From NCBI GenBank assembly GCA_041447175.1, contig CP166960.1, forward strand, positions 1,628,519-1,692,518: a stretch of 64,000 nucleotides of DNA. The letters are read 5' to 3'. Origin of the DNA: Candidatus Bathyarchaeia archaeon (GTDB taxonomy: Archaea; Thermoproteota; Bathyarchaeia; Bathyarchaeales; Bathycorpusculaceae). How positions within the stretch are numbered: the first letter of the stretch is position 1; each line of letters starts with the position of its first letter. The position numbers and the translations under genes were made by a program. Below the pieces are notes generated by a model, which made no database searches, was not told the origin of the DNA, and saw nothing but the letters and a program-made list of their open reading frames with translations. Shown here piece after piece: positions 8,211 to 20,660 of this stretch.

Positions 8211-9241
8211 CCAAACCATTTCTCCAGCGTCGTTTTGCCCTTCTGTTTTGCCGCGCCTGCCTGCATCTTCTCCACAGCTTTGCGGACGCGGTCCTCGGAG
8301 AAATCTTTTTCCCGCACCAAAAAGTCCACGATGCCTTCGACGTCGGGGTCATGCCACTCCACCGTAAAGTCGTCGGATACTTGGGGGTGGAGAAAGATTT
8401 CTCGGATTTCCTCGGGGGGATGGGGGAAGGCGGCGTTTTTGATGTGGGGCAACGCGTTTTCTAAGGTTCCGTGTTGCTTGATGAGTTTAATCGCGGTTTT
8501 AGGTCCCAACCCGCGGATGCCATCAGGGTTAAAGTCTGTGCCGATGAGAATGCCTACATCAACAAGCTGTTCTTGGGTTATGTCCATCTCTTTGAGGGCA
8601 TCTTTGAGGGATATGGTTTCGGGCACAATGTCTATGTAGACGTTTTTGCTGGGCAGCTTGCGGCGTCCCGAAATAGTCACGTTCCGCAGCAGCAGAGGTG
8701 TGCCAAAGAGCAGGCTGTCATAGTCTTGGCTGGCACAGTAATCCGCAGCACCCTTACGCGCCATGTACGAGGCTTGAGCTTCACCTTCGCTGGGCGCCCT
8801 AAGCCACGGCAACCCCATCAAATCCAGCAGGCGTTGGCTGTCGGTCTTCATGTAGTCCTTCATGGTGGTGGTTGCCTGCGCAAACGTCCGCATCTTGGCG
8901 GTGTCGCCTTCTGCAGCGGCTTTTTCGTAGTGAACTTGGGCTTGAGCTTTGATTTGTTTACGCCGCTCAATCTCTTCCCGCTTAAACTTGGGTGGAGCAC
9001 CATCAAAGACGTAAATGGGTTTAATGCCCAACTCAACGAGGTTGCTGGTGCGGTAAAATAAGCCGCTAAGGTGGCTGGTAACTTTGCCAGTGCTGTCCAT
9101 GAGGGGGGTGCCGTCAGGTTGGCGGATGATGCTGAGGAACTGATAGATGGCGTTAAAGGCATCTATGGCCACGGTTTTTCCTGCTAAATCTTCGAGTTTA
9201 ACCACGGTTTTTGGTACGATGTCACGTAAGTTTACGCCCAA
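8207..9241 (-). CDS. fen: Flap endonuclease FEN-1
   Basis: FEN-1 removes 5' flaps during Okazaki fragment maturation and repair. Catalytic acidic residues are visible in order: AIDAFNAIYQFL, YVFDGAPPKFK, SEGEAQASYMARKG, CASQDYDSLLFG and ILIGTDFNPDG. The helix-hairpin-helix region follows (IRGLGPKTAIKLIKQHG). The C-terminus QKGKTTLEKWFG is a PCNA-interacting (PIP) box. I place the start at the TTG at 9241, giving MGVNLRDIVPK, because Gly2 of FEN-1 enzymes sits in the active site. A GTG three codons upstream would add Met-Gln-Val and bury it. Confidence 0.92.
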   Translation of the reverse strand: MGVNLRDIVPKTVVKLEDLAGKTVAIDAFNAIYQFLSIIRQPDGTPLMDSTGKVTSHLSGLFYRTSNLVELGIKPIYVFDGAPPKFKREEIERRKQIKAQAQVHYEKAAAEGDTAKMRTFAQATTTMKDYMKTDSQRLLDLMGLPWLRAPSEGEAQASYMARKGAADYCASQDYDSLLFGTPLLLRNVTISGRRKLPSKNVYIDIVPETISLKDALKEMDITQEQLVDVGILIGTDFNPDGIRGLGPKTAIKLIKQHGTLENALPHIKNAAFPHPPEEIREIFLHPQVSDDFTVEWHDPDVEGIVDFLVREKDFSEDRVRKAVEKMQAGAAKQKGKTTLEKWFG

Positions 9242-9436
9242 AACTTGCACCCGTCAACATATTACAAAAAACAAGTTAAATAACTTGCGAAACACCCAAA
9301 CCGTCGATGCCAGGAAAGGACATGAAATTTTCGATGAGCCTGTAGGTGTTAATGTGTATCCACATACCCTTAAACGAGCACCCACCCTTCAGTTCACACA
9401 TCTTTTGCTCAATCAAACAAGTGGAGGTGATGTTAC

Positions 9437-9736
9437 GTGAGGTTTATGCTCATCGTCCACATGCCCACCCAAGCCGGAAACGACCTGCTCCGAGGCGGCA
9501 TAAAACCAATAGAGGACCTCCTTGCCGCAGTGAAACCCGAAGCCGCATACTTTGGCGAGCACTACGGCGAAAGAACCTTCTTTTTGGTGGTTGATTTGCC
9601 CTCCGCCGACGCCATCCCCCGCGTCTCCGAACCCCTCTTCAACATGGGCGCCCGCGTCGAATTTCACATAGCCATGGTTATAGATGACCTAAAGAAAGCG
9701 TTTCAGAACAAACCCCAAATAAGCGCCCCCATATAA
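9437..9736 (+). CDS. Small alpha/beta-barrel-like protein (DUF3303-like)
   Basis: A 99-residue protein beginning MRFMLIVHMP, with ERTFFLVVDLPSADAI and GARVEFHIAMVID. This strand/helix pattern resembles the dimeric ferredoxin-like fold of DUF3303 and related proteins. The start is well supported: a strong Shine-Dalgarno GGAGGTGA (9423-9430) lies 6 bases before the GTG at 9437. No catalytic residues can be named. The fold assignment is by pattern resemblance only. Confidence 0.65.
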   Translation: MRFMLIVHMPTQAGNDLLRGGIKPIEDLLAAVKPEAAYFGEHYGERTFFLVVDLPSADAIPRVSEPLFNMGARVEFHIAMVIDDLKKAFQNKPQISAPI

Positions 9737-9872
9737 CAGCAGCCAACTAACGTTTAGCAACGGTTTGTCAACAACTGTGTAGTCAATGGAACTTTGTCAA
9801 TAAATTTTGACAAAACATTCTAATACAAAAATCAATAAAACCGCAGCCCGCCAAGTTTAGGTGGGAATGCCA

Positions 9873-11957
9873 ATGAAGAAAACACGCCAAAATGCATTCT
9901 TGATATTTGTTATTGGAGGACTCGTTTTCTTTGGCAGCTTACGCCTTGACACGGCACAAACTGGGGTAATAACCATAATCGGCTCAGACACCACATGGAC
10001 CAAAACAAACAGCCCCTACACCCTCACTGGACCAATAGTCGTAAACGAGGGCATAACGTTAACGGTGGAAGCGGGAGTCACCGTGAACCTCAACAACTAC
10101 TACCTATACTTGAACGGCACCCTCAAAGCAATTGGCAACCCAAACGACAGGATTCAATTCTTGGGTGGAGAAATCACTTTTGGAAGCAACCCAGAAGGCA
10201 CCTCTTCTACATTCGAATACGCGGTGATTAATGCCTCAGTATCAAGTAGCCGACCACTTGTACTGGAGAATAATGTGGTTTACCGCCAAGTTACTGCTGG
10301 AGACACCTCAACATTCATGTATAACATCATTTCAGGGGACATCAAAGCTGGAAGTTCAACTACAATTTCTTACAACAACATAACAGGAGCCATTTCTGTG
10401 GGAGACGCCTGCGTGATTTTCAACAACACGATTGGAGGAGACACGTCGACAGGAAAACTCTCCAAAGTTATGAACAACATTATGCAGGCAAGCGTCCTTT
10501 CTACGAATCCGTCAACTGCATTAACCGTTGGTGCCTCATCCGAAGTCAAGAATAACACCATCACAGGTGGACTCGCAGCCACTTCTTCAACAATATCAAA
10601 CAACACTATCTCTGGTGGTTTTCCCTTTACCGATTGGAGCATGGTTAGAGTAACGGATTCTACCTCTGCAGTTATGGTTGATGGGAACTCCACTGTCGCC
10701 TCAAATACAATCTTCAGTACCCGAGGGTACGGGATTCTGGTCAAGGAGGGGTATACAAAGATTTCTGGGAACACTGTAAGTCAAGGCATCAGGGTCGCTG
10801 GTGACGCATTGATAGAGAATAATCTAATCATCAACAGCGGAACGGGAATAAGAGTTGGCGAAATATACGTCCCTGCCTTCTACGAAGCCGATTACGGCAA
10901 CGGCGACTCCGTAATTCGGAATAACATCATCACTAACTGTACCACGGGCATCGGAAGCACACAGGGCGGTGGCACATCAAAAATTGAAAGAAATCTCATA
11001 GCGAATAACATCAACGGCATACTGGTCAACTCAGAGGTAACCATTCAAAACAACACACTTTCCAACAACACCGTCGGCATCGAGTTAAACAAGTGGACCC
11101 GCGAAATAATTTTCAACAACATCGTAAACAATAGCCAGAACGGCATCGTCCTAAAGGACGTATCCAAGGATGTTAATTCGACTTACAACTGGTGGGGAAC
11201 CACCGATATGCAAACAATTAACTTCTCGATACACGATTTCAAGTACAACTTTAACTTGGGCACAGTCAGTTTTGTTCCCTTCTTAACAGAGACAAACCTA
11301 CAAGCCACACCTACCCCCGAAGACGCATTACCCACACCTCTTGAGCCCACCAACCCAACTCCTACGGCAATAACAGTCTCGGTTTCTCCGCCTGCGGCTC
11401 CTATGGGAACATCAGTGACCATAACAGGCACAGCCACAGGAACGAAGGGAATGGAAATAGCAGTGACTACAATTGATCCAAACGGAAATTTCCAAACCAT
11501 CGGCAATTTGCCTCCTCAGCCAGACGGTTCGTACAAGGTCAGTTGGATTCCACCCCTTGAAGGCACCTACACAATTATTGCTGCCCTTGATGCTACAGGG
11601 GTGAAAGCAACCACGAACCTAACCATAACTCACGTAGAATCCAACTCAACACCCACAGCTACTTCGACCCATTCAATCGGGCCTTCTTCAACCGAAACCC
11701 CGACCCAAACCACGCCGCCAACGCCCCAAACGTCCCCGACCGCAGCAGCAAACAATCAGCTAACCACGCAGAGTACGCCCCAAGTAAGCGTCGCTCCAGA
11801 GACCACCCAAACAGGTGGTCAAACAGAGGGGCAACCGCCGCCGTCTGATGCAACGGCAACGGTAACTATCGTGGTAGCAGTAGCCGCAATTGTGGCTGTA
11901 CTTATGATTCTGGCGGTTATGCTCAAAAGAACCAGCCCAGCCAATGCAGCCAGCTAA
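9873..11957 (+). CDS. Secreted right-handed beta-helix surface protein, membrane anchored
   Basis: A large surface protein of about 694 residues. It has a signal peptide (KKTRQNAFLIFVIGGLVFF). Residues about 40-470 are an Asn-rich parallel beta-helix built from units such as IENNLIINSGTGIRVGE and IQNNTLSNNTVGIELN. An Ig-like domain follows at about 500-600 (VSPPAAPMGTSVTITGTATG). A Thr/Pro/Ser-rich stalk leads to a C-terminal membrane helix (TIVVAVAAIVAVLMILAVML) with a short basic tail. Such helices often bind polysaccharide. Three start codons lie in frame; I favour the ATG at 9873, 8 bases after an AGGTGG Shine-Dalgarno. It heads a run of three surface-protein genes. Confidence 0.8.
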   Translation: MKKTRQNAFLIFVIGGLVFFGSLRLDTAQTGVITIIGSDTTWTKTNSPYTLTGPIVVNEGITLTVEAGVTVNLNNYYLYLNGTLKAIGNPNDRIQFLGGEITFGSNPEGTSSTFEYAVINASVSSSRPLVLENNVVYRQVTAGDTSTFMYNIISGDIKAGSSTTISYNNITGAISVGDACVIFNNTIGGDTSTGKLSKVMNNIMQASVLSTNPSTALTVGASSEVKNNTITGGLAATSSTISNNTISGGFPFTDWSMVRVTDSTSAVMVDGNSTVASNTIFSTRGYGILVKEGYTKISGNTVSQGIRVAGDALIENNLIINSGTGIRVGEIYVPAFYEADYGNGDSVIRNNIITNCTTGIGSTQGGGTSKIERNLIANNINGILVNSEVTIQNNTLSNNTVGIELNKWTREIIFNNIVNNSQNGIVLKDVSKDVNSTYNWWGTTDMQTINFSIHDFKYNFNLGTVSFVPFLTETNLQATPTPEDALPTPLEPTNPTPTAITVSVSPPAAPMGTSVTITGTATGTKGMEIAVTTIDPNGNFQTIGNLPPQPDGSYKVSWIPPLEGTYTIIAALDATGVKATTNLTITHVESNSTPTATSTHSIGPSSTETPTQTTPPTPQTSPTAAANNQLTTQSTPQVSVAPETTQTGGQTEGQPPPSDATATVTIVVAVAAIVAVLMILAVMLKRTSPANAAS

Positions 11958-12162
11958 AGCAGCCAACCTATTTGCCGTCTATTAGCATCCAAATAACAAT
12001 TCGATGCAGAACCTATAGAGGGGCAGAGGTCTCTCTGATTCTTACTTCGCTAACGTCATTTTCGTGTAGATAATTTTGGGAACAGAACTTTTTCTTTACA
12101 CAAGAAACCTTTACAATCAGGCTTTTAAGCCACCTCTCTTGTTTAATAAAATGTTGGTCACC

Positions 12163-13153
12163 ATGGGAATCAAAAGCAACCAAACAAGAATAATTGTGTG
12201 GTTCATGCTTGCAATTCTCACTTGGGTGTTTGCTGCTAATTTGGCATACGCAAATCCCCTTCCGCCTCCGCCTGAAAGCTTGCCCACCATTTTAATCAAC
12301 GCCGACGGCAACGTAACACCTCCAACTGACGTAATTGAACGGGATGGCGATGTGTATTATCTAACTCGCGACGTTTTCCAGGAATACACACTGAAAGTTA
12401 ATTGCAGCAACATAGTACTTGATGGAATGAATCATTTGATTGATGGTGCAGGCGCAGGTAGCAATGGCGTTATGTTAACCAGCGTTGCCAACGTCACCAT
12501 CAGGAATTTGCGGCTAAAGGATTTCTATTTTGAGGGACTATCGCTTTTCAACTCTTCAAAATGCACCATAACTGCAGTTAACACACTTGACACCAAATAC
12601 AGGCATTAAACTCAGTGACAGCTGCAATAACACCATAACTGCGAACCAAATAACCAACAACAAACAGTTAAACGGCAGCTCGGGTATCGTGTTTGGTTCT
12701 TCGTATGTGCTTGGCGGAGCCTATCAAAACAGCATCTTTGGCAATAACATAACGGGACTACACTACGTTTTTAGGGTGGAGGGCAACTCTAGCGGCAACA
12801 GCGTTTACGCCAACAATTTTCTAAATTACTCCCAGCCAATGCTTTCAACCACCGACAAGCACATGATGAACTTTTGGGACAACGGCGCCGTGGGCAACTA
12901 CTGGAGCACCTACGACGGGGCAGATGCTAACCAAGACGGAATCGGCAACACCCCGTACATGTTAGATTTGCACGATAAGGACAATTTCCCCCTGATGGTT
13001 CCCGCAAACGCTTCCTCAGCGTCCTCTGCATCAGCAACAACTCCAGAGGTATCGTCTGCGTTGACAACTTCTGAATTTACTCCTGCAGTGGGTGTGGCGT
13101 TGATAGTGATTGTCGTTGTGTTGTGTCTGCTTTTCAGAAAGGAGGTTGTGTGA
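12163..13153 (+). pseudogene. NosD-like beta-helix surface protein, broken by a frameshift
   Basis: Two consecutive frames make one protein when joined. The first (12163 to TAA at 12607) has a signal peptide ending near NLAYANP, then DGDVYYLTRDVFQEY and IVLDGMNHLIDGAG, typical of NosD-like beta-helix proteins. The second continues in the next frame from about 12587 (NTGIKLSDSCNNTITANQ). It ends with NFWDNGAVGNYWSTYDGAD, NQDGIGNTPYMLD, a Ser/Ala stalk, TSEFTP, a membrane helix and RKEVV. The shift lies between about 12560 and 12600 and equals one extra base or two missing bases. It may be a real mutation or a sequencing or assembly error. Both halves are otherwise intact. Confidence 0.75.
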
Positions 13154-13240
13154 CTTCGCCAAAACTGAAGTGAAAAGTTTTTTGTACACAAATTTTCTTT
13201 ACAAACACCCTTTTTAGTTGAGTTGACTTAGAGTGAATCG

Positions 13241-14659
13241 GTGGTGGCTGTGGGTAACAAATCCGTCATAGGGGTTTTATCGACGCATCATGAACGGTTA
13301 TTGTTTTCAGGCAGTCTACTTCTCGTTTTGTGCGTTTTTATTTCAGTCAATTCGGCTAATGCATCTTTGGCGATGTTTAGCCGAACATATGGAGGAACAG
13401 AAACAGACGTGGCTAATTGCATAATCGAAACATCCGACGGAGGATATGCCATAACTGGTTACACATACTCTTTTGGCGCTGGAGGGGAGGATTTCTGGTT
13501 AGTTAAAACAAACGCTAACGGAAATGTAGAGTGGAATCAAACATACGGAGGACCATTAGATGACCAAGCATACTCCGTAGTTAAAACCTCTGATGGGGGA
13601 TACGCCTTAGCTGGCTACACAAGGTCTTCTGGTGCTCCAGGGATTGCGTGGTTAGTTAAAACTGATGCAAGCGGAAACATGCAATGGAACCGAACGTATG
13701 ATGAAACAAAAGAGAAAGAGATTGGCGCCTTGATTGAAACCTCTGATGGGAGCTTTGTGATAGCAGGAAACCACTGGGGGATGAGTTATAGAGTTTTTGA
13801 TTTGTGGCTGCTTAAAACTGATGCCGAGGGGAATGAAATCTGGCAAAAAACTTATGGTGAGTCAATAATGGAATTCGTGCGTTCTGTGGTTGAGACGTCT
13901 GATGGAGGATATGCAATAGCAGGTTGTACTGGTTCGGGGTCAAATGATTTCTGGTTAGTTAAAACAGACGGTGATGGAAATGTGGAGTGGAACCAAACAT
14001 ACGGAGCCATAAAAGAATACCCTAATTCAGCAGTAAAAATTGAGCAAGCTTATTCTCTGGTTGAGACCTCTGATGGGGGCTTTGCTTTGGCGGGATTAAC
14101 AGATTCTTTTGGTGCTGGAGAGGACGATTTTTGGTTAGTTAAAACTGATGCAGAGGGGAATATGGAGTGGAACCAAACATATGGAGGAGTCAAAGATGAC
14201 CAAGCTTATTCTGTGGTTGAAACGTCTGAGGGGGGTTATGCTTTAGCGGGTCGAACGAAGTCGTTTGGCGCGGGCGGGCTTGATTTTTGGTTTGTTAAAA
14301 CGGACGCAAACGGAAATATAGAATGGAACAGAACGTATGGAGGGGCAGAGGCAGACTACGCTAAGTGTGTTATTGAGACCACAGACGGAGGATACGCCAT
14401 AGCAGGATATACATCATCTTTTGGTGCCGGGAAGGGAGACTTTTGGCTAATCAAAACCGACACGGAAGGCAACTACACTCCAGAATCCTTGCCATCACCT
14501 TCAACAACAGAAAGCCCATCTCCAACCGCCTCACCATCACCATCAATTCCCGAATTCACACCCTCAGCCGCCTTAGCGGTGACAGGTACAGTTTGCGTTA
14601 TAGCCTTCATCTGGAAAAAAGCCGCAAAGCAACTTCAGAAGCAGAACAACGCCGACTAA
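13241..14659 (+). CDS. Secreted seven-repeat propeller-like surface protein
   Basis: After a signal peptide (LLFSGSLLLVLCVFISVNSANAS) the protein carries seven tandem units of about 55-60 residues. Each contains ETSDGGYAIAG, a loop with SFGAG, DFWLVKTDAEGN, and MEWNQTYGG. Seven copies strongly suggest a seven-bladed beta-propeller exposed outside the cell. The end is a Ser/Pro/Thr stalk, then SIPEFTPSAALAVTG, a membrane helix and a Lys-rich tail. A paralogue with the same number of repeats lies at 44859-46259. The start is one of two adjacent GTG codons. The ligand is unknown. Confidence 0.82.
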   Translation: MVAVGNKSVIGVLSTHHERLLFSGSLLLVLCVFISVNSANASLAMFSRTYGGTETDVANCIIETSDGGYAITGYTYSFGAGGEDFWLVKTNANGNVEWNQTYGGPLDDQAYSVVKTSDGGYALAGYTRSSGAPGIAWLVKTDASGNMQWNRTYDETKEKEIGALIETSDGSFVIAGNHWGMSYRVFDLWLLKTDAEGNEIWQKTYGESIMEFVRSVVETSDGGYAIAGCTGSGSNDFWLVKTDGDGNVEWNQTYGAIKEYPNSAVKIEQAYSLVETSDGGFALAGLTDSFGAGEDDFWLVKTDAEGNMEWNQTYGGVKDDQAYSVVETSEGGYALAGRTKSFGAGGLDFWFVKTDANGNIEWNRTYGGAEADYAKCVIETTDGGYAIAGYTSSFGAGKGDFWLIKTDTEGNYTPESLPSPSTTESPSPTASPSPSIPEFTPSAALAVTGTVCVIAFIWKKAAKQLQKQNNAD

Positions 14660-14767
14660 CAATACTTAGTAATTGAAGAAAAGACGCAGACTTAGACAAA
14701 CAGTTTTCTTTGCAAACAACATTAAAAACGTAGAGGGATAGGACCTATCAGAAACGTAGCTAACCTA

Positions 14768-14790
14768 CCAAAAAACCCAATAAAAATCTC
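14768..14790 (-). terminator. Oligo-T terminator of the 23S transcript
   Basis: On the minus strand the sequence just beyond the processing stem is GAGATTTTTATTGGG followed by TTTTTTGG: two closely spaced U tracts, as in archaeal terminators. It sits between the 23S unit and the convergent surface-protein gene. Confidence 0.45.
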
Positions 14791-14795
14791 GTTCT

Positions 14796-14868
14796 GACAC
14801 GCACGCATAGGCCAAACTTTTTCGCGAACACTTTTCCGTAAGTTCATCAAATATCGCTCAGATACCAC
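14796..14868 (-). repeat. 23S processing stem, 3' (trailer) arm
   Basis: This arm is complementary over most of its 73 bases to 17891-17963. The best paired blocks on the plus strand are CAGATACCAC (14859-14868) against GTGGTATCTG (17891-17900), the CGTAAG/TTCATCAAA region in the middle, and CACGCATAGGCC against GGCCTATGCGTG at the outer end. Such long inverted repeats around archaeal rRNA genes form the stem cut by the splicing endonuclease. Confidence 0.8.
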
Positions 14869-14875
14869 CGAGGAC

Positions 14876-17880
<3,005 letters not shown>

Positions 17881-17890
17881 CCGAGCCTTA

Positions 17891-17963
17891 GTGGTATCTG
17901 TTTGGCGTTTGATGAAACCTTACGTTATGTGTTGCGCGTCGCTTTTGGCCTATGCGTGGTGTC
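17891..17963 (-). repeat. 23S processing stem, 5' (leader) arm
   Basis: The partner of 14796-14868: the leader side of the long imperfect inverted repeat enclosing the 23S gene. Both arms are 73 bases long and end in the same outer block (GGCCTATGCGTG, followed by GTGTC), so the fold is symmetrical. It implies that the transcript is processed as a unit containing only the 23S. Confidence 0.8.
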
Positions 17964-18621
17964 ATGTGAGCATGTCTTGTGCGTCAAGGTGCTCATTCAC
18001 CCTTCACCCCAATCTGGTTAGGACGGGGGTTGCATCTGTTTTTTCGTTGGCAACTGAATGTTGCTGGAACAGTTAGAAGCGCTTCTCGGCAATATAAGTG
18101 TTGTGTCGAACAGGTTTGAGGTTTCTCCGTTCAACCCCAAGCTGAGCAAAGCACACATTTCCCGTGTTTTTACGTGAATGTTTTGCGTTTTGCCCACATT
18201 CAATCAGCACCGAAGTTGCAAATACGCTTCTACACCGCAAACTTTGTTGCGGCTAAAGGCTTCCAGTTACACAGCCCTAAACACGCTATATGCCCCTGCA
18301 GAATCACCCATTTTTTGGGGAAATCTGCGGCGGGAGCGCGTAAGTCAGCTTCACCATAAGCCCATATAGAAACAATAAACGCGGGCGTAGAAAAATTTTT
18401 TGGCGAGAGCAAAAATTCAACAGGCTCTTAGTGTAAAGCAGATTGGGTTAAAATGTAGCTGGAAGTGCCACATATAACGGCACAAGAAGCACCTCAAATC
18501 AGATGTTCTTGTCGCTTAAAATTAGGCTTTTAGTCTAAATCAGTGTGGTTTGGTTAGAGTAGCTTTAATTATATATGCTTGTTACGTTAACTCCAATATA
18601 TGGAGGAAACGGGCACTGCTG
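17964..18621. other. Divergent intergenic region between 23S and the MBL gene
   Basis: About 650 bases without a credible gene. They hold the 23S leader and promoter (leftward) and the promoter of the MBL hydrolase (rightward). A TATA-like TTTAATTATATATGC at about 18564-18578 could serve the MBL gene. The short frames here have no protein-like composition. I looked for tRNA, 5S or SRP RNA signatures and saw none. Confidence 0.5.
18088..18101 (-). promoter_or_regulatory. Candidate TATA box of the 23S transcript
   Basis: On the minus strand the stretch reads CACTTATATTG, a reasonable archaeal box A. It lies about 125 bases upstream of the outer end of the 23S processing stem, a plausible leader length. 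No transcript data support it. Confidence 0.35.
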
Positions 18622-19254
18622 ATGACTAGGACATTTACAGTGGGCATACTTTCATCGAACTGTTATTTAGTTAACTGTAAGGATACTCTTCAGGCTGCAA
18701 TCATAGACCCCGGGTTTTCAAGCGAACAGGAAATTGACGAGTTAACATCCTATATCGAGAAAAACAATTTGGAACCTAAATTCATAATCAACACCCATGG
18801 ACACCCAGACCACGTCTGCGGGAACCAAGCCCTAAAAGACAAATATCATGTTCCAATCTGCATTCATGAAAATGATGCATATATGCTTGGAGAATCAGGC
18901 AAAGAAACTGCAAGGTACTTCGGTTTTGACACGGTTTCACCCGCGGCAGATATTCTTCTTCGCGAAGGCAGCTACGTAAAATTTGGGGATGTCACTCTAA
19001 GAGTCGTGCACACACCTGGACACAGTTTTGGCAGCATCGTGCTTTTAGGAGAGACCGAAGTTTTCACGGGGGACACCCTGTTTGCGGGTTCCATCGGACG
19101 CACTGACTTCCCCGGCAGCTCGGACCACGATATCCAAGTTTCGTTACGCAAACTGATGACCCTTCCAGACTACTTTGTTGTCTATCCAGGGCATGGACCT
19201 AGAACAACCATGGGTGAAGAGAAACGGGTGAACCCCTTCCTAAGAGTCTTATAA
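18622..19254 (+). CDS. MBL-fold hydrolase, glyoxalase II-like
   Basis: A 210-residue metallo-beta-lactamase-fold enzyme. The metal-binding HxHxDH motif is THGHPDHVCG; further ligands are in VVHTPGHSFGS and VFTGDTLFAG, and the last His in VVYPGHGPRTTMGEE. The compact length, with IGRTDFPGSSD, matches the YcbL/glyoxalase II-like group that hydrolyses thioesters, but the substrate is not fixed by sequence. The start is the ATG at 18622 (MTRTFTVGILSSNCYLV), preceded by GGAGG at a long spacing. A 24-codon upstream extension is probably untranslated. Confidence 0.88.
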   Translation: MTRTFTVGILSSNCYLVNCKDTLQAAIIDPGFSSEQEIDELTSYIEKNNLEPKFIINTHGHPDHVCGNQALKDKYHVPICIHENDAYMLGESGKETARYFGFDTVSPAADILLREGSYVKFGDVTLRVVHTPGHSFGSIVLLGETEVFTGDTLFAGSIGRTDFPGSSDHDIQVSLRKLMTLPDYFVVYPGHGPRTTMGEEKRVNPFLRVL

Positions 19255-19333
19255 ATCAAAGCCCACACCCTCGCTTCAAGTTATCATTTTGACCTACCCC
19301 CCCTCTACGGGTTCTGCATCGAATCAATATTAG

Positions 19334-19555
19334 CATTCAAATAGGATAGCACTGGCGGCAGCGGCTCCTGCACAGGATTTGGGCATGATTCAGACCATAT
19401 TCTTCGCCTCCGTGATTTTCCACAGCTACCTCATCGACAGTGTGGCAGGAAAAATCAGCGATGAATCCATCGCGTCAGGCTTCGAACACGCCAGCATACT
19501 GGTCATAATTGCAGTTATCGCAGCGAAGGTCATTCCTCAATTTGTAAAGTTCTAA
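19334..19555 (+). pseudogene. Remnant: C-terminus of a TadC/GspF-type pilus membrane protein
   Basis: The frame is open from 19334 and reads APAQDLGMIQTIFFASVIFH, then SGFEHASILVIIAVIAAKVI and a final PQFVKF. This matches the last 70 or so residues of archaeal type II secretion/pilus F proteins (FlaJ/TadC), with their last two membrane helices. No upstream part of the gene exists in the window; the MBL gene occupies that place. It is therefore a 5'-truncated relic, and it lies directly before pilin-like relics in the usual pilus operon order. Confidence 0.6.
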
Positions 19556-19569
19556 CAAGGCGAGTAACT

Positions 19570-20433
19570 ATGCAAGTTGAGAAGCAAAGTAAACGTTTCC
19601 GAAGCGACAAACGAGCGTTCAGCCCAGCAATCGTCACCGTCATTGTGACCAGCTCGGTTATCGTTATGGTGTTTGTTGCCATGGTTTACACAGATGGGTT
19701 TTTGAAGATGCTGCTTGCGGAAAACGAGTCACAACTACAAGCAGTTCATGCCTAACCACCGCACTGCAGATTGATGACATCGCATGGACCATTGGACGCA
19801 CTCAAACTGTCAGGTATTTTAGCCGATTTGCGCAAGTGGCATTTGAGCCGAATGTTCTAAGCTACTCGATTGAAGTTAGCCATGACAGCCAACCAGTCCA
19901 AATAGGTAAATGAAACTTTGCCGACAGGCGTTATCCTGTTCAATATGCCCACCACTGACTACACAGTGGGCAACGCTATGGTGAGAACATTTTTCCTGCG
20001 GCCAACAGGTCGTTTGTCCAAATGGCTCTTCCGCCCCTGTGAGCAAAGTCTATGTTATGGAGAAACTGCCAATGGAAGGCGGCAACTATACTCGAGTGGT
20101 TGTTGCACCGACAATTCGGCAACTAAACTCCACTATGGCAACCAAACTACGTGAAGTTTTACCTGCCCCTTTTGACCACCGAAACAAACCCCCTGCTTTC
20201 ACAGTCAGTCACGTTAATTGGCAAAACGGTAACGCAGTACACCAACGACTATGTCGAGCAGGTTTGTTTCAGGATGGAGTTTACTCAATCCGATGAGGGG
20301 GTGATGCGGGTTTCTTCCCATTTAACGACCAGCTACAAGCCGCATACTATGAAACGTGGTTGATTTACCAGAAGACGCCATTGTTGAGTTCTACGTTGGC
20401 ACAGTTTCGGTTTATCTGGGGAAGCATGTATAG
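19570..20433 (+). pseudogene. Decayed pilin-like protein gene with several frameshifts
   Basis: The gene begins with an intact class III signal (KRAFSPAIVTVIVTSSVIVM) but stops after 61 codons. Protein-like sequence continues in changing frames: TALQIDDIAWTIGRTQTVRY, LPTGVILFNMPTTDYTVGNA, VSKVYVMEKLPMEGGNY, LTTETNPLLSQSVTLIGK, and finally EDAIVEFYVGTVSVYLG before TAG at 20431-20433. At least three shifts are needed to join these, so this is a true relic rather than a single read error. The original was a large pilus or archaellum-like subunit anchored by its N-terminal helix. Confidence 0.7.
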
Positions 20434-20451
20434 AATGGAGGTTGAAGACAA

Positions 20452-20532
20452 ATGCAGGTAACCATTGAATACATGATTTTGATTCCAGTTCTCATCCTCG
20501 AGATTTTCCTGTTTCTCATCGCGGTCGACTGA
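20452..20532 (+). pseudogene. Truncated second pilin-like gene
   Basis: An ATG-started frame of 26 codons, MQVTIEYMILIPVLILEI followed by FLFLIAVD, then TGA. The hydrophobic stretch after a Glu at position 5 of the helix is the conserved N-terminal helix of pilin-like subunits that co-occur with TadC in archaea. The rest of the protein has been lost or shifted out of frame (about 20533-20640 shows only scraps). It may be the last relic of a second minor pilin. Confidence 0.5.
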
Positions 20533-20660
20533 GTTGCCGCCGATTGTTGCCGTGGAAACGGAAAATTATCTTTCAAACACTTATTTCAGCTACAGATTTG
20601 CAATTCATACACATTAAAGATCTAAAATGTAGTTGATACAAACTAAGAGGCGAAAAGAGT

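Noticed and set aside
14660-14875. A possible 5S rRNA downstream of the 23S gene
   Set aside because: I looked for the conserved 5S core on the minus strand; the 216 bases hold only the trailer stem and T-rich terminator.
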